Shown one piece after another: positions 1 through 10,902 of a stretch of 64,000 bases of DNA. This stretch comes from Saccharina japonica. Its lineage: Eukaryota > Sar > Phaeophyceae > Laminariales > Laminariaceae. The stretch is from contig MEHQ01000608.1 in NCBI GenBank assembly GCA_008828725.1, positions 44,066-108,065 of the forward strand, written 5' to 3'. The translations under genes were made by a program, and so were the position numbers. The notes under the pieces were generated by a model. It ran no database searches. It saw nothing but the letters and a program-made list of their open reading frames with translations, and had not been told where the DNA came from. Each line of letters begins with the position of its first letter. Position 1 is the stretch's first letter.

Positions 1-265
1 CGTTCTGGGTTTGTATTCCCGAACGTCAACCATATGAAGACCATCCATGATGGCAGGTCTCGTAGACCGGACGTTGGTTAACGTATCTTCATGGTTGGCA
101 TTTGTGATCAGAGGTTGACGGTGTCTACGTACCCTATCCTCCACACTTCGCGTTTTATTATCATCCTTGTCATCGGACTACGTGTGCGTAGCATGATATT
201 TTAACTTCGATCACTCATAAGCACTCCGAAGGAAGCAAACCGCGGATTGTTGTTGCTATCATTTT
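1..265. repeat. Direct repeat, copy 1 (identical to 2002-2266)
   Basis: All 265 bases match 2002-2266 with an offset of 2001. The match ends exactly at the ambiguous base at 266, and whether it extends left of the window is unknown. A family E fragment lies on the minus strand at about 160-225, running into an ATAATAA-like tail. It could be a terminal repeat of an element that starts outside the window, a recent duplication, or an assembly overlap kept twice. No reading frame is supported. Confidence 0.9.
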
Positions 266-277
266 NGGGGGGGGGGG
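266..277. other. Ambiguous base followed by a poly-G run
   Basis: Position 266 is N and is followed by a G homopolymer. It sits exactly where the 265-bp duplicate stops matching, so it is a probable low-quality or joined point. 278-439 shows nothing I recognise. Confidence 0.95.
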
Positions 278-439
278 CGGGTGACACGTTGCACGCTACT
301 TACGCATACGTACGTAGTCGTGCGTGGTCACAAACTAATCCAAAGCAGCTTACTTTGCCAGCCAACTATACATATAATACATGTATTAGTTTACCCACAA
401 CCCTACTGATAGCAACATATGATATGATATACCAGGTAT

Positions 440-950
440 GACTCATGCTACGGTAGCCTGCATGCAGGTGCATCATGTTTTTTTTTTTAGGGTGTTCACT
501 AGAAGAGCGCTCTATACGCGACCTCAACACACACAAAAAAAATGGTTTTTGGAGGAAAATAAGAGTGCTACGCTACTGTATATACCCGACGAAGAATGCC
601 ATGGCCCAAGTATAAAATGAACGATATTGCAACACAAGAATGAATCAACGTCCGACGAATTTGGGTTAAGGGCCCGTTTTAACGAAGAAAAAAAAAATCA
701 ATTTGAAAAAAAAAAATCAAATCCGCTTTTCATTGGTCAGAACCCGCACCACCACCCAAGATTATACCCCTAGATCCTAATCTTTTGTGCTTGCTGGTGC
801 GTGTGTTGACGAATGAAAAGCGAATTTGAATTTTCATTTTTCCAAATTGAATTTATTTTTTTACTCGTTAATATGGGCCCTAAGGAGCCTTTAATAGACC
901 ATTCAGAAAAAAAACAGCCAAAGAGTGCTCCCTCTATCGTAGCACGCGTC
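440..950. mobile_element. Family A TIR element, split by a nested MITE
   Basis: The left end reads GACTCATGCTACGG and the right end is the complement of GACGCGTGCTACGATAGAGG, as in the copies at 29594 and 59332. The interior contains the shared words CGACGAATTTGGGTTAAGG and TTTTGGAGGAAAATAA. Removing the 211-bp insert at 670-880 plus one TAA leaves about 297 bp, close to the 255-265 bp of other copies. It encodes nothing and is a non-autonomous DNA element; the superfamily is unclear because no consistent target duplication is visible. Confidence 0.8.
670..880. mobile_element. Harbinger/PIF-like MITE with TAA target duplication
   Basis: It starts GGGCCCGTTTTAACGA and ends with the near complement (...TTAATATGGGCCC); the inverted similarity continues through A-rich stretches to CGCTTTTCATT. 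TAA flanks it at 667-669 and 881-883. Uninterrupted family A copies read GGGTTAAGGAGC or its complement at this place, so the empty site is known. The GGGCCCGTTT-like ends and 3-bp TWA duplication are typical of PIF/Harbinger MITEs. Confidence 0.85.
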
Positions 951-2001
951 TGATAAAATAACCCAGCAGTATCACACGGGTCATAAAATAACCCCTCTCC
1001 CACGTGGGAGAAAATTTGACGGACCGAAACTCTCCAAAGCAAAGGGGCATGGATGGATGGATACACACAACCGAAATGTTGGCTTTTATTCGTAAAAAAT
1101 ATCTTGACGACATTTTTCCATAGGCGCGTCGTTGGGGCGTTTGTTGCACCTTCGCCGGTTTGGTCGAGAAGCTCAGCTCCGAAAACTCGCACAAGGGGTG
1201 TGTGTTGTCGTATCGCACGTGTGTTATAAAGTACTATTAATAGCATAACACGATAAATATACCCTCGAGCGCTCCACGTGTATATTGCTCTTCTCACCAA
1301 AAAAGTATCATCGCGGTACTCAGGCTGCGAACACCCAGCGCAAACTCACACACTACTGTACGTACGTACGTACGTGGCACTGCATGGTAGAGCGTGAGCA
1401 AGAAAATTTCCAACGATTGTATACCAAATCAAATGTCCGCGAAAGCCCCGCCTTGCCAAACGTCCGAACAAACCAAAACCGCCTTGCCCCCGTTCTCTGA
1501 TTTATCCTTCAGCTTCGCTCTCGACCGGGAGCAGGTGAAGCATACCAACTCGGGCGTCAAGCGATCTAGGGCGACCCTCGGAGACGACGGGGAGCTGGAC
1601 GAAGTGGTGATCGTGACCACCATGTTGCGCCCGGGAGGTAGCAGTGTCATCGTCGTCGAAGCGAGGAAGCTCCTGAACAGGGGACAAATTCACCAGCAGG
1701 TGAGGGTCTGGGTTTCTCCTTCCGAAACATGGTGTATGCCGACAAAGCCCGCACTGTATATATATATATATTTATATATATATTTATATATACTTCTATG
1801 GAGGTCGCCTCCTCAGATGATGTCGGCCGTGTCGGGGTCTTGAGCAGGGTTGGCCGAGGCCTTGACGCGCACTTTTCTTTCTTATATGTGGCAAGGAGGT
1901 GCCTCCACAAAACCTCCCTCGCATCTCGCAAGGAGAGATCTCATAGGTTAAAGAGTGGGAGTGGGGGTCGTTCTCGTAGAAGACCCTTCACTCCCTGGTA
2001 G
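951..2001. other. Non-coding stretch with simple repeats
   Basis: No supported gene. It contains a CGTACGTACG tract near 1361-1374 and an AT microsatellite near 1758-1795. A 149-codon open frame at 1394-1843 (+) runs through the AT repeat and has no recognisable domain. Open frames on both strands overlap here, so GC-rich chance frames are the simplest reading. Confidence 0.6.
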
Positions 2002-2266
2002 CGTTCTGGGTTTGTATTCCCGAACGTCAACCATATGAAGACCATCCATGATGGCAGGTCTCGTAGACCGGACGTTGGTTAACGTATCTTCATGGTTGGC
2101 ATTTGTGATCAGAGGTTGACGGTGTCTACGTACCCTATCCTCCACACTTCGCGTTTTATTATCATCCTTGTCATCGGACTACGTGTGCGTAGCATGATAT
2201 TTTAACTTCGATCACTCATAAGCACTCCGAAGGAAGCAAACCGCGGATTGTTGTTGCTATCATTTT
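2002..2266. repeat. Direct repeat, copy 2 (identical to 1-265)
   Basis: Identical to 1-265. Here it continues without interruption into a further family E fragment, suggesting this is the intact junction and copy 1 is the broken or artefactual one. The base before it (2001) belongs to unrelated sequence. Confidence 0.9.
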
Positions 2267-2495
2267 GATTATCCTTGCCGTCTGACACAATGTGTTGTTT
2301 ATTGTTGTGTTCCCCTTCCGATAATGCTGCAGCACTTACGAATGAGCTTCAGCATTGATCACTCAAAAAACACCCCCCGAAAGAAGAAAACCAAGTGAAA
2401 AACGTTTTTTGTTTTGTAGTCTTGTCTTTGCCATCCGACCACGTGCAGCGCACACAACACACGAGCTTCAACGTTGATCACTCAGAAACAAAATC
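2267..2495 (-). repeat. Two more family E fragments in tandem
   Basis: On the minus strand the words GAGTGATCAATGCTGAAGC (about 2343-2365) and GTGATCAACGTTGAAGC (about 2466-2484) recur, each followed by an ACATTGTGTCAGACGGCAAGGAT-like or CGGATGGCAAAGAC-like end. With the copy inside 2002-2266 this gives three adjacent degenerate copies. Non-coding. Confidence 0.65.
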
Positions 2496-2767
2496 CCCAA
2501 TTTTGTACCCGTAGTATTTGCCGTTTTCATCGTGGCATTGGTCGTTGGTAGTGGCTATAGAGTTCGCTCGATCTTTTTATTTTGGTGCAGCGCTGGCGAA
2601 CCCATCCGAACTTGAAATTTCACATTTTTCTATTCCTGTCCAATAGAAGCCAAAACCCTGCGGTACCTTCGGCACCGTCTGTCTCATTTTCGAGGACGCT
2701 CCGTCTCTGGTCTGACCGTTTTAGGAGCAATTTCGGCTATATATATCTACAGCACGCGCTTAACGCC

Positions 2768-2828
2768 TTAAGAACTGCTCCCACGAATTTGGGGACAAAA
2801 TACTTGGATTTAGTGTGGGACATTGTTT
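2768..2828 (-). repeat. Family B fragment
   Basis: Contains CCCACGAATTTGGGGACAAA followed by TACTTGGATTTAGTGTGGGAC, matching the complement of the copies at 50494, 56152 and 63877. The outer TTAA-flanked ends are degraded. Confidence 0.6.
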
Positions 2829-5800
2829 GCAGCTATGTATGGGCTAAGCCCCGCTGTTTATCCTCCCCGGTCCACCCAGCCTGGCCTCCCTCTACAATGT
2901 GCACCCCTCTTAATCGATCGATGACCGTGCCCGTTCCGCTGAAACGATGAACGTTGCTTGTTGCTCCTGGACGTGTACTCAGGAAATCAACGTGAGAAAC
3001 CTGGCAACCGGAGGGCATTCCGTCGCTCTGCGTACCTGGGTGCGCGTCCCAATGACTCCAGAGGACATGGCACAGCTGCTTGCCGAGTGAAGCAAAACGT
3101 CCCGGCACGCTTCTGACGCACGTGCAGAACTGCTTCCTTGTAGAGGATGAAGAGGAGGAGGAGGAGGAGTGAGAGGTGGAAGAAGAGGAGGAAAAGGAAG
3201 AGGAGAAGGAGGTGCCGTCCAGGGGGGGAGAGAGTGGCGTTTCGCACAAGCGCACTCTAGTATGCTACTGTTTATCGCGTGGGGGTTACGTCGTGTGTGT
3301 GTTCGTTTCTTGTTTCTTGTTTTTTGCATTTAGTTTTGCGTACGGTGTCGGTCGAGGCTTTGGCCGGTGGTCTTTTTTTCATGTTTTTTTCGCGCGGGAA
3401 AAATGTTGCTCGTGGAATGCGCGGGCACATCCGGGGTGTTAGTTAGCTTGTTGTGTTGTAAACTCTGTATCACCTGAGCGTTCAAAGTTATCTATCAAAT
3501 ATATAGCCTGACTACTGTGGACTCTGCCCCCCCCCATAGAGAGGGCAAGGCGATAATACTACCAGAGCTTGGTTTGGTTTTTCGTGTATATAGTGTCGGC
3601 TTGTATGTTTGGCTGTTCGTCACCGTTCCAGGTGAAAATAAGAAAAAAATAGGAAAACATCGAGTGGACGCAGCTTAAACCGCCTGCTGTGTTGTCATTC
3701 GACGGGCCCAGTTATAGTGCTAAGAATGCCTTCGGAAGGATGACTTCCGACCGAACCGAACTTTTTACGTGGGCCCACAGGGGCGAAAGAGGGCACGTAG
3801 GCATGCATGCTTTGGCACTGCTGATGTATCGTTCCTGTAGGCTCGCGTAGCCCGATGATTGTAGGCCGAGGATCTGCTTAGTCTGCCCCGGTATGGTTGT
3901 TCTTGCTGCGTAGCGACAGCGCTAAGGTGGGTCATCTTGGAATTTGGACGATGGAGGTAGACAGGGCAGTTGCCGCCAGGGCCAATGATCTCCCCTCGCC
4001 TCCCCTTTCTCGAGAGGAGAAGCCCTGCGAATTCCGGTGGCTTCAGTGCGTGCGTGTGTTCTTAAGCGCGCACGTACATCTCCCCCCCCCCCCCAACCCG
4101 CAATACCTGGGTTTTGTTTTCAAATGGTTGTTGGCGTTTGATGTTGTCCTTTTCTGATTTGTCGTCAATAGCTCTATTTTGAGCTGTACAGTACAAGGGC
4201 ACCTACAGTAACAAGAAACAGGAATGCTGGCGCAAGCGGGGTTGATCGATTTCTTATTTTGGGATAAGGACGCGTTCTATACACTATAACTGCAATATGA
4301 CGGCTCCCCCCCCCCCCCCGAATTTCTTATGTTCCTGTAAAATCTTAATCTTAAGCCTCGCCTTCTTTCTTAGTGCCCGATTTCTTTAGTATGTGTCCTG
4401 TACTGTACTTGATTTGATGACTTTTTTGTTTGTTTGTTTGTCTGTCGGTTTGCTATTTTTGCCAACTCGAGCGTTGGCCGAGGTGTGACGGTACATTTAT
4501 TGTAAGCGGCGTGGTTTGCGCCGCCCCCCCCTCCCCCCTCCCCAGCTGGTCCATGCCATGGTTTCAGCCTGGTCGACATGGCTGATTGATAGTCTGACTA
4601 TATGTACAAGGGATGGTTGTCACTCCGATCAAGAGGTTGAGATCGGGAGGGACGAGGGCGCGCGCGCGCACGCCAGACGACAGCAGAGTCCGGGCGCGTA
4701 GTGTGTATGTATATGTGTGTGCTAGTGTGTTTTCTTGTGTTAGGAACTGATAGGAGTTGAGACCGAGTGTAAACTATAAGGGGGTCGGTTGTGTATGGGG
4801 TGGGTGGGGATGGTGGGGGTAGTGGCGATGTGGTTGATGCTACTGAACTGTTGCCGATGTGGTTCGTCCCCAGAGGGAATTCTTCTCGCCACCGTTGAGT
4901 AGGACGAGGAGGCGAGTATAGAGCGTCAACAGTAGTCTTCTCCAGGAGAAGAAGCTCTGGCTGTCGTATGCCGGTGCCGGTATCTAAACTACCCGTCGGT
5001 AGATGCATCGTCGTCATAGAAATGTCGTCGGTAGAGATGTAAACATATTTTTTTGCTGAGGCGCCGTCGTCGTCGGGGTCATATCATCGTGGTGCCAATG
5101 CCCTTCGACTCCCCTCCTCTGGCCTGGTCGTAAGGTTATCGGTGCAGCAGGCACGACGGAGTGCACGGGGAGCAGCAGTGCTTCCACTTCGCCTGCAACG
5201 CGTTTTTGTTTTGTGCATGTCGAAGAAATAGTCTGGTATTTTTCGTTTCGTTTCATTGCACCTCGCGGTGATATGTTGTTGGCCACAGGCCACCTTACAA
5301 AAGGTAGAGGTGCGATTGATTGATTTTTTTTTGTTTTTGTGAAAGAGGTGAAAAAACTCAATATCCTCTCCCTTACGTATCGTACGGTATCTAGAATAGC
5401 TGCTCGGCTGGCTAGCCAGTCGCCTGTGGGCCTCATTGTCCAGCGTTTCGGTAGATAGGACAACGTTCCACCTCCTATCACAACGAGCGCTCTGTTTTGT
5501 TTGCGCATTTTGTGAGAGCCCGTACGTAGGCTGAGGGGTGTCCTGCACGTACAGTAGGTTCTAGCGGTCATGGCATTTCAAGACCAGCAGCGACAACGGT
5601 TTGCGGGGCTGCGCGAATTTGCAGAGGCAACGACGCGCCATGTCCCCCGCGGGGGAAATCAATACCGCCCCGAACCGTCTAATCATACTTTTTTTTCCCT
5701 TTTACTGTCTCAAAACATTATCCATCTCCCTTTCATTGTCCAAGTACTTTCTTGCCGTGACGAAGGCACAGCTACGTACAACTACGTCAGGTAGTGCCTG

Positions 5801-5958
5801 GTAGGTTAGGGTGGTGTAGTGAGCCAACTTTTTTCGAAGATCGGACAATTGGGCAGTAGAACGTCGAACATTTGGGCGGCCAGTGGTTTGTTGATTCTTC
5901 AGCAGAGGAACCTACCGTCCCGTTGCAGTTCGATGCTGCGAAATATGTGGGCGTAGAC
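2829..5958. other. Non-coding stretch with low-complexity tracts
   Basis: No supported gene. A purine-rich GAGGAG tract lies at about 3146-3215; C homopolymers lie near 4081, 4306 and 4524, and a TTTG repeat near 4425. Open frames at 4598-5017 and 5014-5571 (minus) have no domain, conflict with other frames and show no repeated support. Confidence 0.55.
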
Positions 5959-6293
5959 CTTTTTTTCTTGTCCATCCCATTTATTATCTTCGCCCTTCCT
6001 TTCTCTCTCCTTCCTAGTCGTAACTCAGATTCGGGGTCACAAAGCAGGCTCTTCTCCCTCCTCCCCCACTGTTCTTGCCTTGCATTTTTATCGCGAGAAT
6101 ATTTCAGCACCTTCTTCCCTCGTCGACTTGCGTCGGATTCCACCTACCCACGCGACGAAGGCGCTCTCAGCGTTTGGTTCCTTTTTAGTTTTTCAAATAA
6201 AGTCAAAATCCCTCACCACGGTGGGATTTGAACTCGGGTACCAATGACAGTAGTCTTTGAAGCTGACCACTACTCTACCGGGGCGACCGGCTA
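5959..6293 (-). mobile_element. SINE copy 1, full length
   Basis: Read on the minus strand it begins with a tRNA-like head: A-box-like GGTAGAGTAGTGG and B-box-like GAGTTCAAATCC (near 6225-6240). The body follows (ACGCAAGTCGACGAGGGAAG, then GTGACCCCGAATCTGAGTTA, then GATAATAAATGGGATGGAC) and it ends in an A run (T run at 5959-5966 on plus). This is the layout of a tRNA-derived Pol III SINE mobilised by a LINE; no LINE is present in the window. Confidence 0.85.
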
Positions 6294-6495
6294 GACCTAG
6301 ATCACCATGGCTCTGGAGCTGGAGCTTTCGCACAATAATATAACCATCCAGTATTCCGGGTGGGCTATTGTAGTAAGATTAATCATTACCCACGATGGAC
6401 CCAAAACCATGCACCCCCCTCTGTTTACCCACCATATTTTGGTTCTGATTGCCATGTCCCCCCGGGGGGTAGAGATTACGCTGCGCTCTCTCGTA

Positions 6496-6743
6496 AGAGC
6501 AATCCCACGGTAGGGGTACCACTTTTTGGTTCCATATTTTCTGACCGGTTGAGCTCCTCACGTGAGTAACCACCGGCTACTATTAATGTTATACTCGTAT
6601 GTTTGTTTTTGGACTACCGCATTGAAAGGTTTGGTCGGGTTGCGCGAACGAATGTTTCCAAAGTCATGTTTCGGGTGAGATATTGAGCTCCTCATGTGAG
6701 GAGCTCAGAAAATTATGCTGCGCCCCTACCGTGGGATGAGTCG
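6496..6743. mobile_element. Family F TIR element
   Basis: ATCCCACGGTAGGGG at 6502-6516 is perfectly inverted at 6723-6737. The interior holds TTTTCTGACCGGTTGAGCTCC and a palindromic GAGCTCCTCATGTGAGGAGCTC. Related fragments lie near 38994-39095, 62555-62600 and 63188-63676. Non-coding, about 245 bp; no certain target duplication. Confidence 0.7.
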
Positions 6744-7689
6744 TAACTAAACCCAACATCAACTTTGTACTGCAGTTTTGCTTTATTTATAGGCAATTCA
6801 GGTCGAGGGTATCCACGATGTTCAAGCAGCCATAGGACGTTGCAGCGATCGCAAAAAGGATGCCCTAGCCGCCTCAAACGATGATAATGTTCAGCAACTC
6901 CAGAAACGATGTACTGGTACAACAACAACAAAACATATCGATGTCCGGCGATCCCAGGAGCGCGATGTCCCAGTAGTCCTCAACGATCGACGATAATGCC
7001 GAAATTCCAGAAGATGGCCTCCACCGGCAATTCCAAAATATGAGGTTGTGATCCGACCACGAAAGACACTTCGTCGACCCAACGTTGATGTTGCGGTGAC
7101 TACTCCGGAAGCTCCGGCAGTCCCAACAAACAGTGCTGTAGCGATTCCAAAGGCTGTCTTGCCGGCACCCCCAAGCGCTTACGTTTGCAGTGCTCCCGTG
7201 AAACCTCTTCCCGGTGAGCCCGCATTGAGGTGATGAAGAACCCCCGGCGGCTGCTGTAAATGGTGACGATGATTACGGCGATCCCAGCCAATCGCTTTGC
7301 TTCAGTGATCCCGGTCATTGCTTCTTCTTGTTGCTGGGGTTACTGGAAGCCGCCGTCGGAGTAGTCGTCGAAAGTTAATGGCCATCTTCTCGCCGTGTAA
7401 TTGTCCCGCTCATCGTTGTTCTTATCAGGCATGGAGAAGCCGTTCTTTTTGTACGGCCGCGTCCTACCGCATTATTGGGTTCCTCAATCGGCCCGGCCTG
7501 GCCTTCCATCACGAAAAATATGTTGATGACGTTGACGACGTTGCCGGTGATGTTGTAGTCTTCCATTTTCGCGGCCCTGATAATCGTAAGTAGAATGTTA
7601 TGTTTTGCAAAGCAGTACAGCCTGCTGAAGACGTCGCACGACAATCCTGAGAAGCTTGACGCAGGTCTCTGTAGAAATAGTTGTTATTT

Positions 7690-7690
<1 letters not shown>
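6744..7690. other. Degenerate short-period repeat region, no gene supported
   Basis: The sequence drifts through variants of GACGATGATCTTGGCAGCTC-like words with loose periodicity, on to 7850. Short open frames occur on both strands but none exceeds about 110 codons or shows a domain. It resembles an old minisatellite. Confidence 0.45.

Positions 7691-7724
<34 letters not shown>
7691..7724. repeat. (CAG)n microsatellite, about 11 copies
   Basis: Perfect CAG triplets. They sit within the degenerate CAGCTC-rich region and probably expanded from it. Confidence 0.95.
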
Positions 7725-8477
7725 TCGAGATAGGTGACGATGATCTTGGCAGCTCTGCGGAGAAGTAAACGTTGTTCTTCGTGGCAGCAGCTCCAGACAT
7801 ATAACGACAATGTTGGCAGCTCTAAGGAGAAGCTCACAGCAAGTCATTGCAGAGTATGAGCACGTGCGTAGCAGGTTGGGCTCTAAACTCGACTTGCCAG
7901 AAGGACAACAGCTCTACGCTGAAGCACGAAATACGTCGAGGCTCACAACCTGTTGGCGAAGTGTCCGCGTGTGATATTGTGGTGGGCGTGAGAGCCCAGA
8001 ACCTTGGCGTGCGAGCCGCTGTTATGTAGGTTCGTGAGCTCTGCTCAGAAGAAATATGTGATGTTGAAAGCTGGCGCTTTTGAGCCAAGCAAGTGGGAGA
8101 AAAACGGGGAGAAACGTAAGAAAAAGTCGACGAGAAAGAAAGAGAAAAAGGGAGAAGAGAAGAAAGAGGAGGAGGAGTGCTCGAGTAGGCGCAACCACCC
8201 TCGAGCAAAGTCGACAAGATCCATGCTGTATGGCTAGTCTATAGATGTACCATACGGGCCATCGTATTGACCGACTCTCACCAGCGTTCCGTGTGGTGCT
8301 TGCTCGTGGAGTCGATATTTCCTCGTGGCAAGTCAACTACTACTTAGTCGGTGATATTGCGAAGGCCCCGACTACCGACGGCCGCCCGACAGAGACTCAT
8401 ATATGATTACGTTCTTGCACATCTTTACAGTCCTCTATAGTAGTTACACATAAGTTTACTAAGTAAAATCCACCTGT
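7725..8477. other. Non-coding stretch
   Basis: No supported gene. It contains a GA-rich tract at about 8100-8180 and otherwise unremarkable sequence. Confidence 0.5.
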
Positions 8478-8747
8478 TGATACAACCCCGGGCGCATCAC
8501 GGGCCCTTACACAGGCAGGCAGGGTCAAGGTGCTGGAGCGCTCCTCGTGTAGACATGAACCACGTATATATATATATATATTATCATCGGACCTTCCAGG
8601 CCAGCATCGAGGCGAAGTCAGGAAGTCAAGTCAAGGGGAGAGAAACCTGGCACTCAGTTCTACCTGAAAAAAGCCTCACCGAGTATATGAACTTCCCAAT
8701 ATATGTAACCGCCATCGTACCTGCTGTATCGAGTGCAAGCACAATCA
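8478..8747 (-). repeat. LTR (3' LTR if the element is minus-strand)
   Basis: Shares blocks such as AGGTGCTGGAGCGCTCCTC, CCAGCATCGAGGCGAAGTC and ATCGTACCTGCTGTATCGAG with 12137-12406. An AT microsatellite near 8564 is expanded in this copy. Confidence 0.75.
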
Positions 8748-8762
8748 ATATCCTCCCTGCTT
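8748..8762 (-). promoter_or_regulatory. Candidate polypurine tract next to the LTR
   Basis: On the minus strand AGCAGGGAGGATA immediately precedes the TGATTGTGC start of the LTR. Position and purine content fit a second-strand primer site; it is not proven. Confidence 0.4.
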
Positions 8763-9049
8763 TGCAATCGATACTGTACGACACCACACATCCGCAGTAT
8801 GCATACCGAACAGGTGTACAGTCCCATCAACTAATATCTTCCCTCCATGGTGAACAGTATGGCAATAAAGCATCACAATATAATAGCATGGTCACACCTC
8901 ATAGCTGTCCCGAAAACCACAAATCATCATCCCGAATCAATATCCCACATTCCAAATTCACGTACCGAAAGTGGACCACAATGTCCCAAAACCTCAAGAA
9001 AATTCAAAGTACTGAATACCAGAAATTCAAGCAAATTCATTCAAATTCA

Positions 9050-9350
9050 AATACCAAAATCTAAACCATACTGACTCAAACTTCAACAATCTTCCGAGAC
9101 ACTCAGCTGCCGAAACTAGGGACATCAGTTCTCGATAATCAGACGGCCATCAGCTCGGTGTCAATAGGTCGATACAAGTTTATCCAGTAGTGCTAACTCA
9201 AATACCAAAATCTAAACCATACTAGCTCAAACTTCAACAATCTTCCAAGACACTCAGCTGCCGAAACTAGGGACATATGGCCTCGATAATTAGACGACCA
9301 TCAGCTCGGTGTCAATAGGTCGATACAAGTTTATCCAGTAGTGCTAACTT
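9050..9350. repeat. Tandem duplication, period 151 bp
   Basis: The block starting AATACCAAAATCTAAACCAT at 9050 recurs at 9201 with only a few substitutions, including GACACTCAGCTGCCGAAACT and AGGTCGATACAAGTTTATCC. No reading frame is preserved across it. Confidence 0.9.
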
Positions 9351-10266
9351 CAGAATCACTGCACGTTGCAAGAATCTCAAAACCTGAAAAATCCTCAATA
9401 CAAATCTCAATCCCGTACAATGTATTCACTATTTTAATCAGTAAACAAGTAGAACTTTCAACACCCGCAAACCATCAAATAAAAACCACAACTCAACCTT
9501 AACCCCACAAGCCCAATCAGAAACTCAATCAAAATCCTCCATTCCCAAATCCTTATTCAATCAGTCAACCAGCTAATCAATGTATTTTCCGAACTATCAG
9601 AAAAGAGCCCACACCAGACAGCCAGACCAGACGGTGTCTTCATTAAAATCGACGCTGAAACTAAAATAATAAATCTCAAATCCTCATTTTACACGCAAAC
9701 GTAATTCATCCGACCGCGTGCTATAGTTTCAGGCGTACAGCAGTAGTTATTTATGCCAACTTATCATCGGGGAAACATAATCTCCCCTTGCCACGAGCTG
9801 TTGGTATAATCAAGAACCTTCGAGCGATTTTCCAGACAAGGAAAATTATACATGACAGGGTGTAAACCCGGGTGCATGACAAGCTTCGAAGTGTACTATT
9901 TTATCACCAAACAGCAATGACTCAAGAACAGCATTTTAACCAACCAATAGTAGTGCGCTGCGCGGAAAGACAAAACCCATTCATGTATTCATCAAGATTC
10001 GAATGCCGTTATCAGACAGGTGCAAGTGCATATTTCACATCGCCAACAAAGAGCTCAGAGTAGTGCTATGATTACGTGGTTAAAGCACCAACCCCGCTTA
10101 TGCTCCTCCTGCTTCAAGTACGTACATAGCATGCGTGCTACATAAATAAATGATCAGAACCATCTCGTACCTGTAACTGATTCACTACGGAGGAAGGGAG
10201 GGAGGGCGGAAGAGCACACATACAGCAGTCAATCTGAATCGCCCAACAAATATTTTCACTCTCTAT
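9351..10266. other. Internal non-coding part of the LTR-flanked element
   Basis: A/C-rich sequence with no ORF of note and no pol motif. Confidence 0.5.
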
Positions 10267-10709
10267 AACAGCCGATTTTCCTAATTGAGAATTGCCTTTC
10301 CGATGAGAATGAAAATCGATTTTAGTACTTTGTTATCGTTTAAGAGTTGTATTTCGCTCACGATCAAAATTTAACCTAGAAAATATGTTCCTCGATGGTA
10401 GGTATCGATCCACGAAAAAAAATTGAAATCGGCCTTGACCGGCTCGAAAAAGCAAGGATTAAAGGGAACTTGCTTTTGTGAGCGAGGTCCCTCGCCCATA
10501 AATACAGATTTTCTGGGATCCTCGATATCTTGAGACTGCCGATGCCGATTTCGTTTTTTTTTTCGTCATCTACGGGCGTCACAACTGACAATAGTTTACA
10601 GTGAAGAATAACACTGTTAGGGAAGTACATCTCTTACAATTCAAAACCCAATATTTTCGATTTTCATTCTCATCGGAAAGGCAATTCTCAATTAGGAAAA
10701 TCGGCTGTT
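10267..10709. mobile_element. Candidate MITE with perfect 53-bp terminal inverted repeats
   Basis: 10267-10319 (AACAGCCGATTTTCCTAATT...) is perfectly complementary to 10657-10709. CTATA lies immediately outside or overlapping each end (10263-10267 and 10710-10714), a possible short target duplication. The 337-bp centre is non-coding. It lies inside the LTR-flanked element and is therefore a later insertion, unless it is an internal hairpin of that element. Confidence 0.7.
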
Positions 10710-10902
10710 CTATATCAATACTCCATTCCATCGCATATTCATATAATATCACAACGCCCAGGATATTCCAACATCGTACCAACCATGATAACCTTATCTG
10801 AGCAGTAGTAGGGCAGCAGTAGTGGCAGCATTGTACGTACAAAACATATCATCAAAAGCAAGAAAAAGCAATCAATCAAGCAGCACAAACACAGCGTATA
10901 CC

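Noticed and set aside
1394-1843. 149-codon open frame
   Set aside because: Runs into an AT microsatellite; competing frames on both strands; no homology recognised.
4598-5571. Two adjacent minus-strand open frames (139 and 185 codons)
   Set aside because: No domain, conflicting overlapping frames, no splice or start context that supports a gene.
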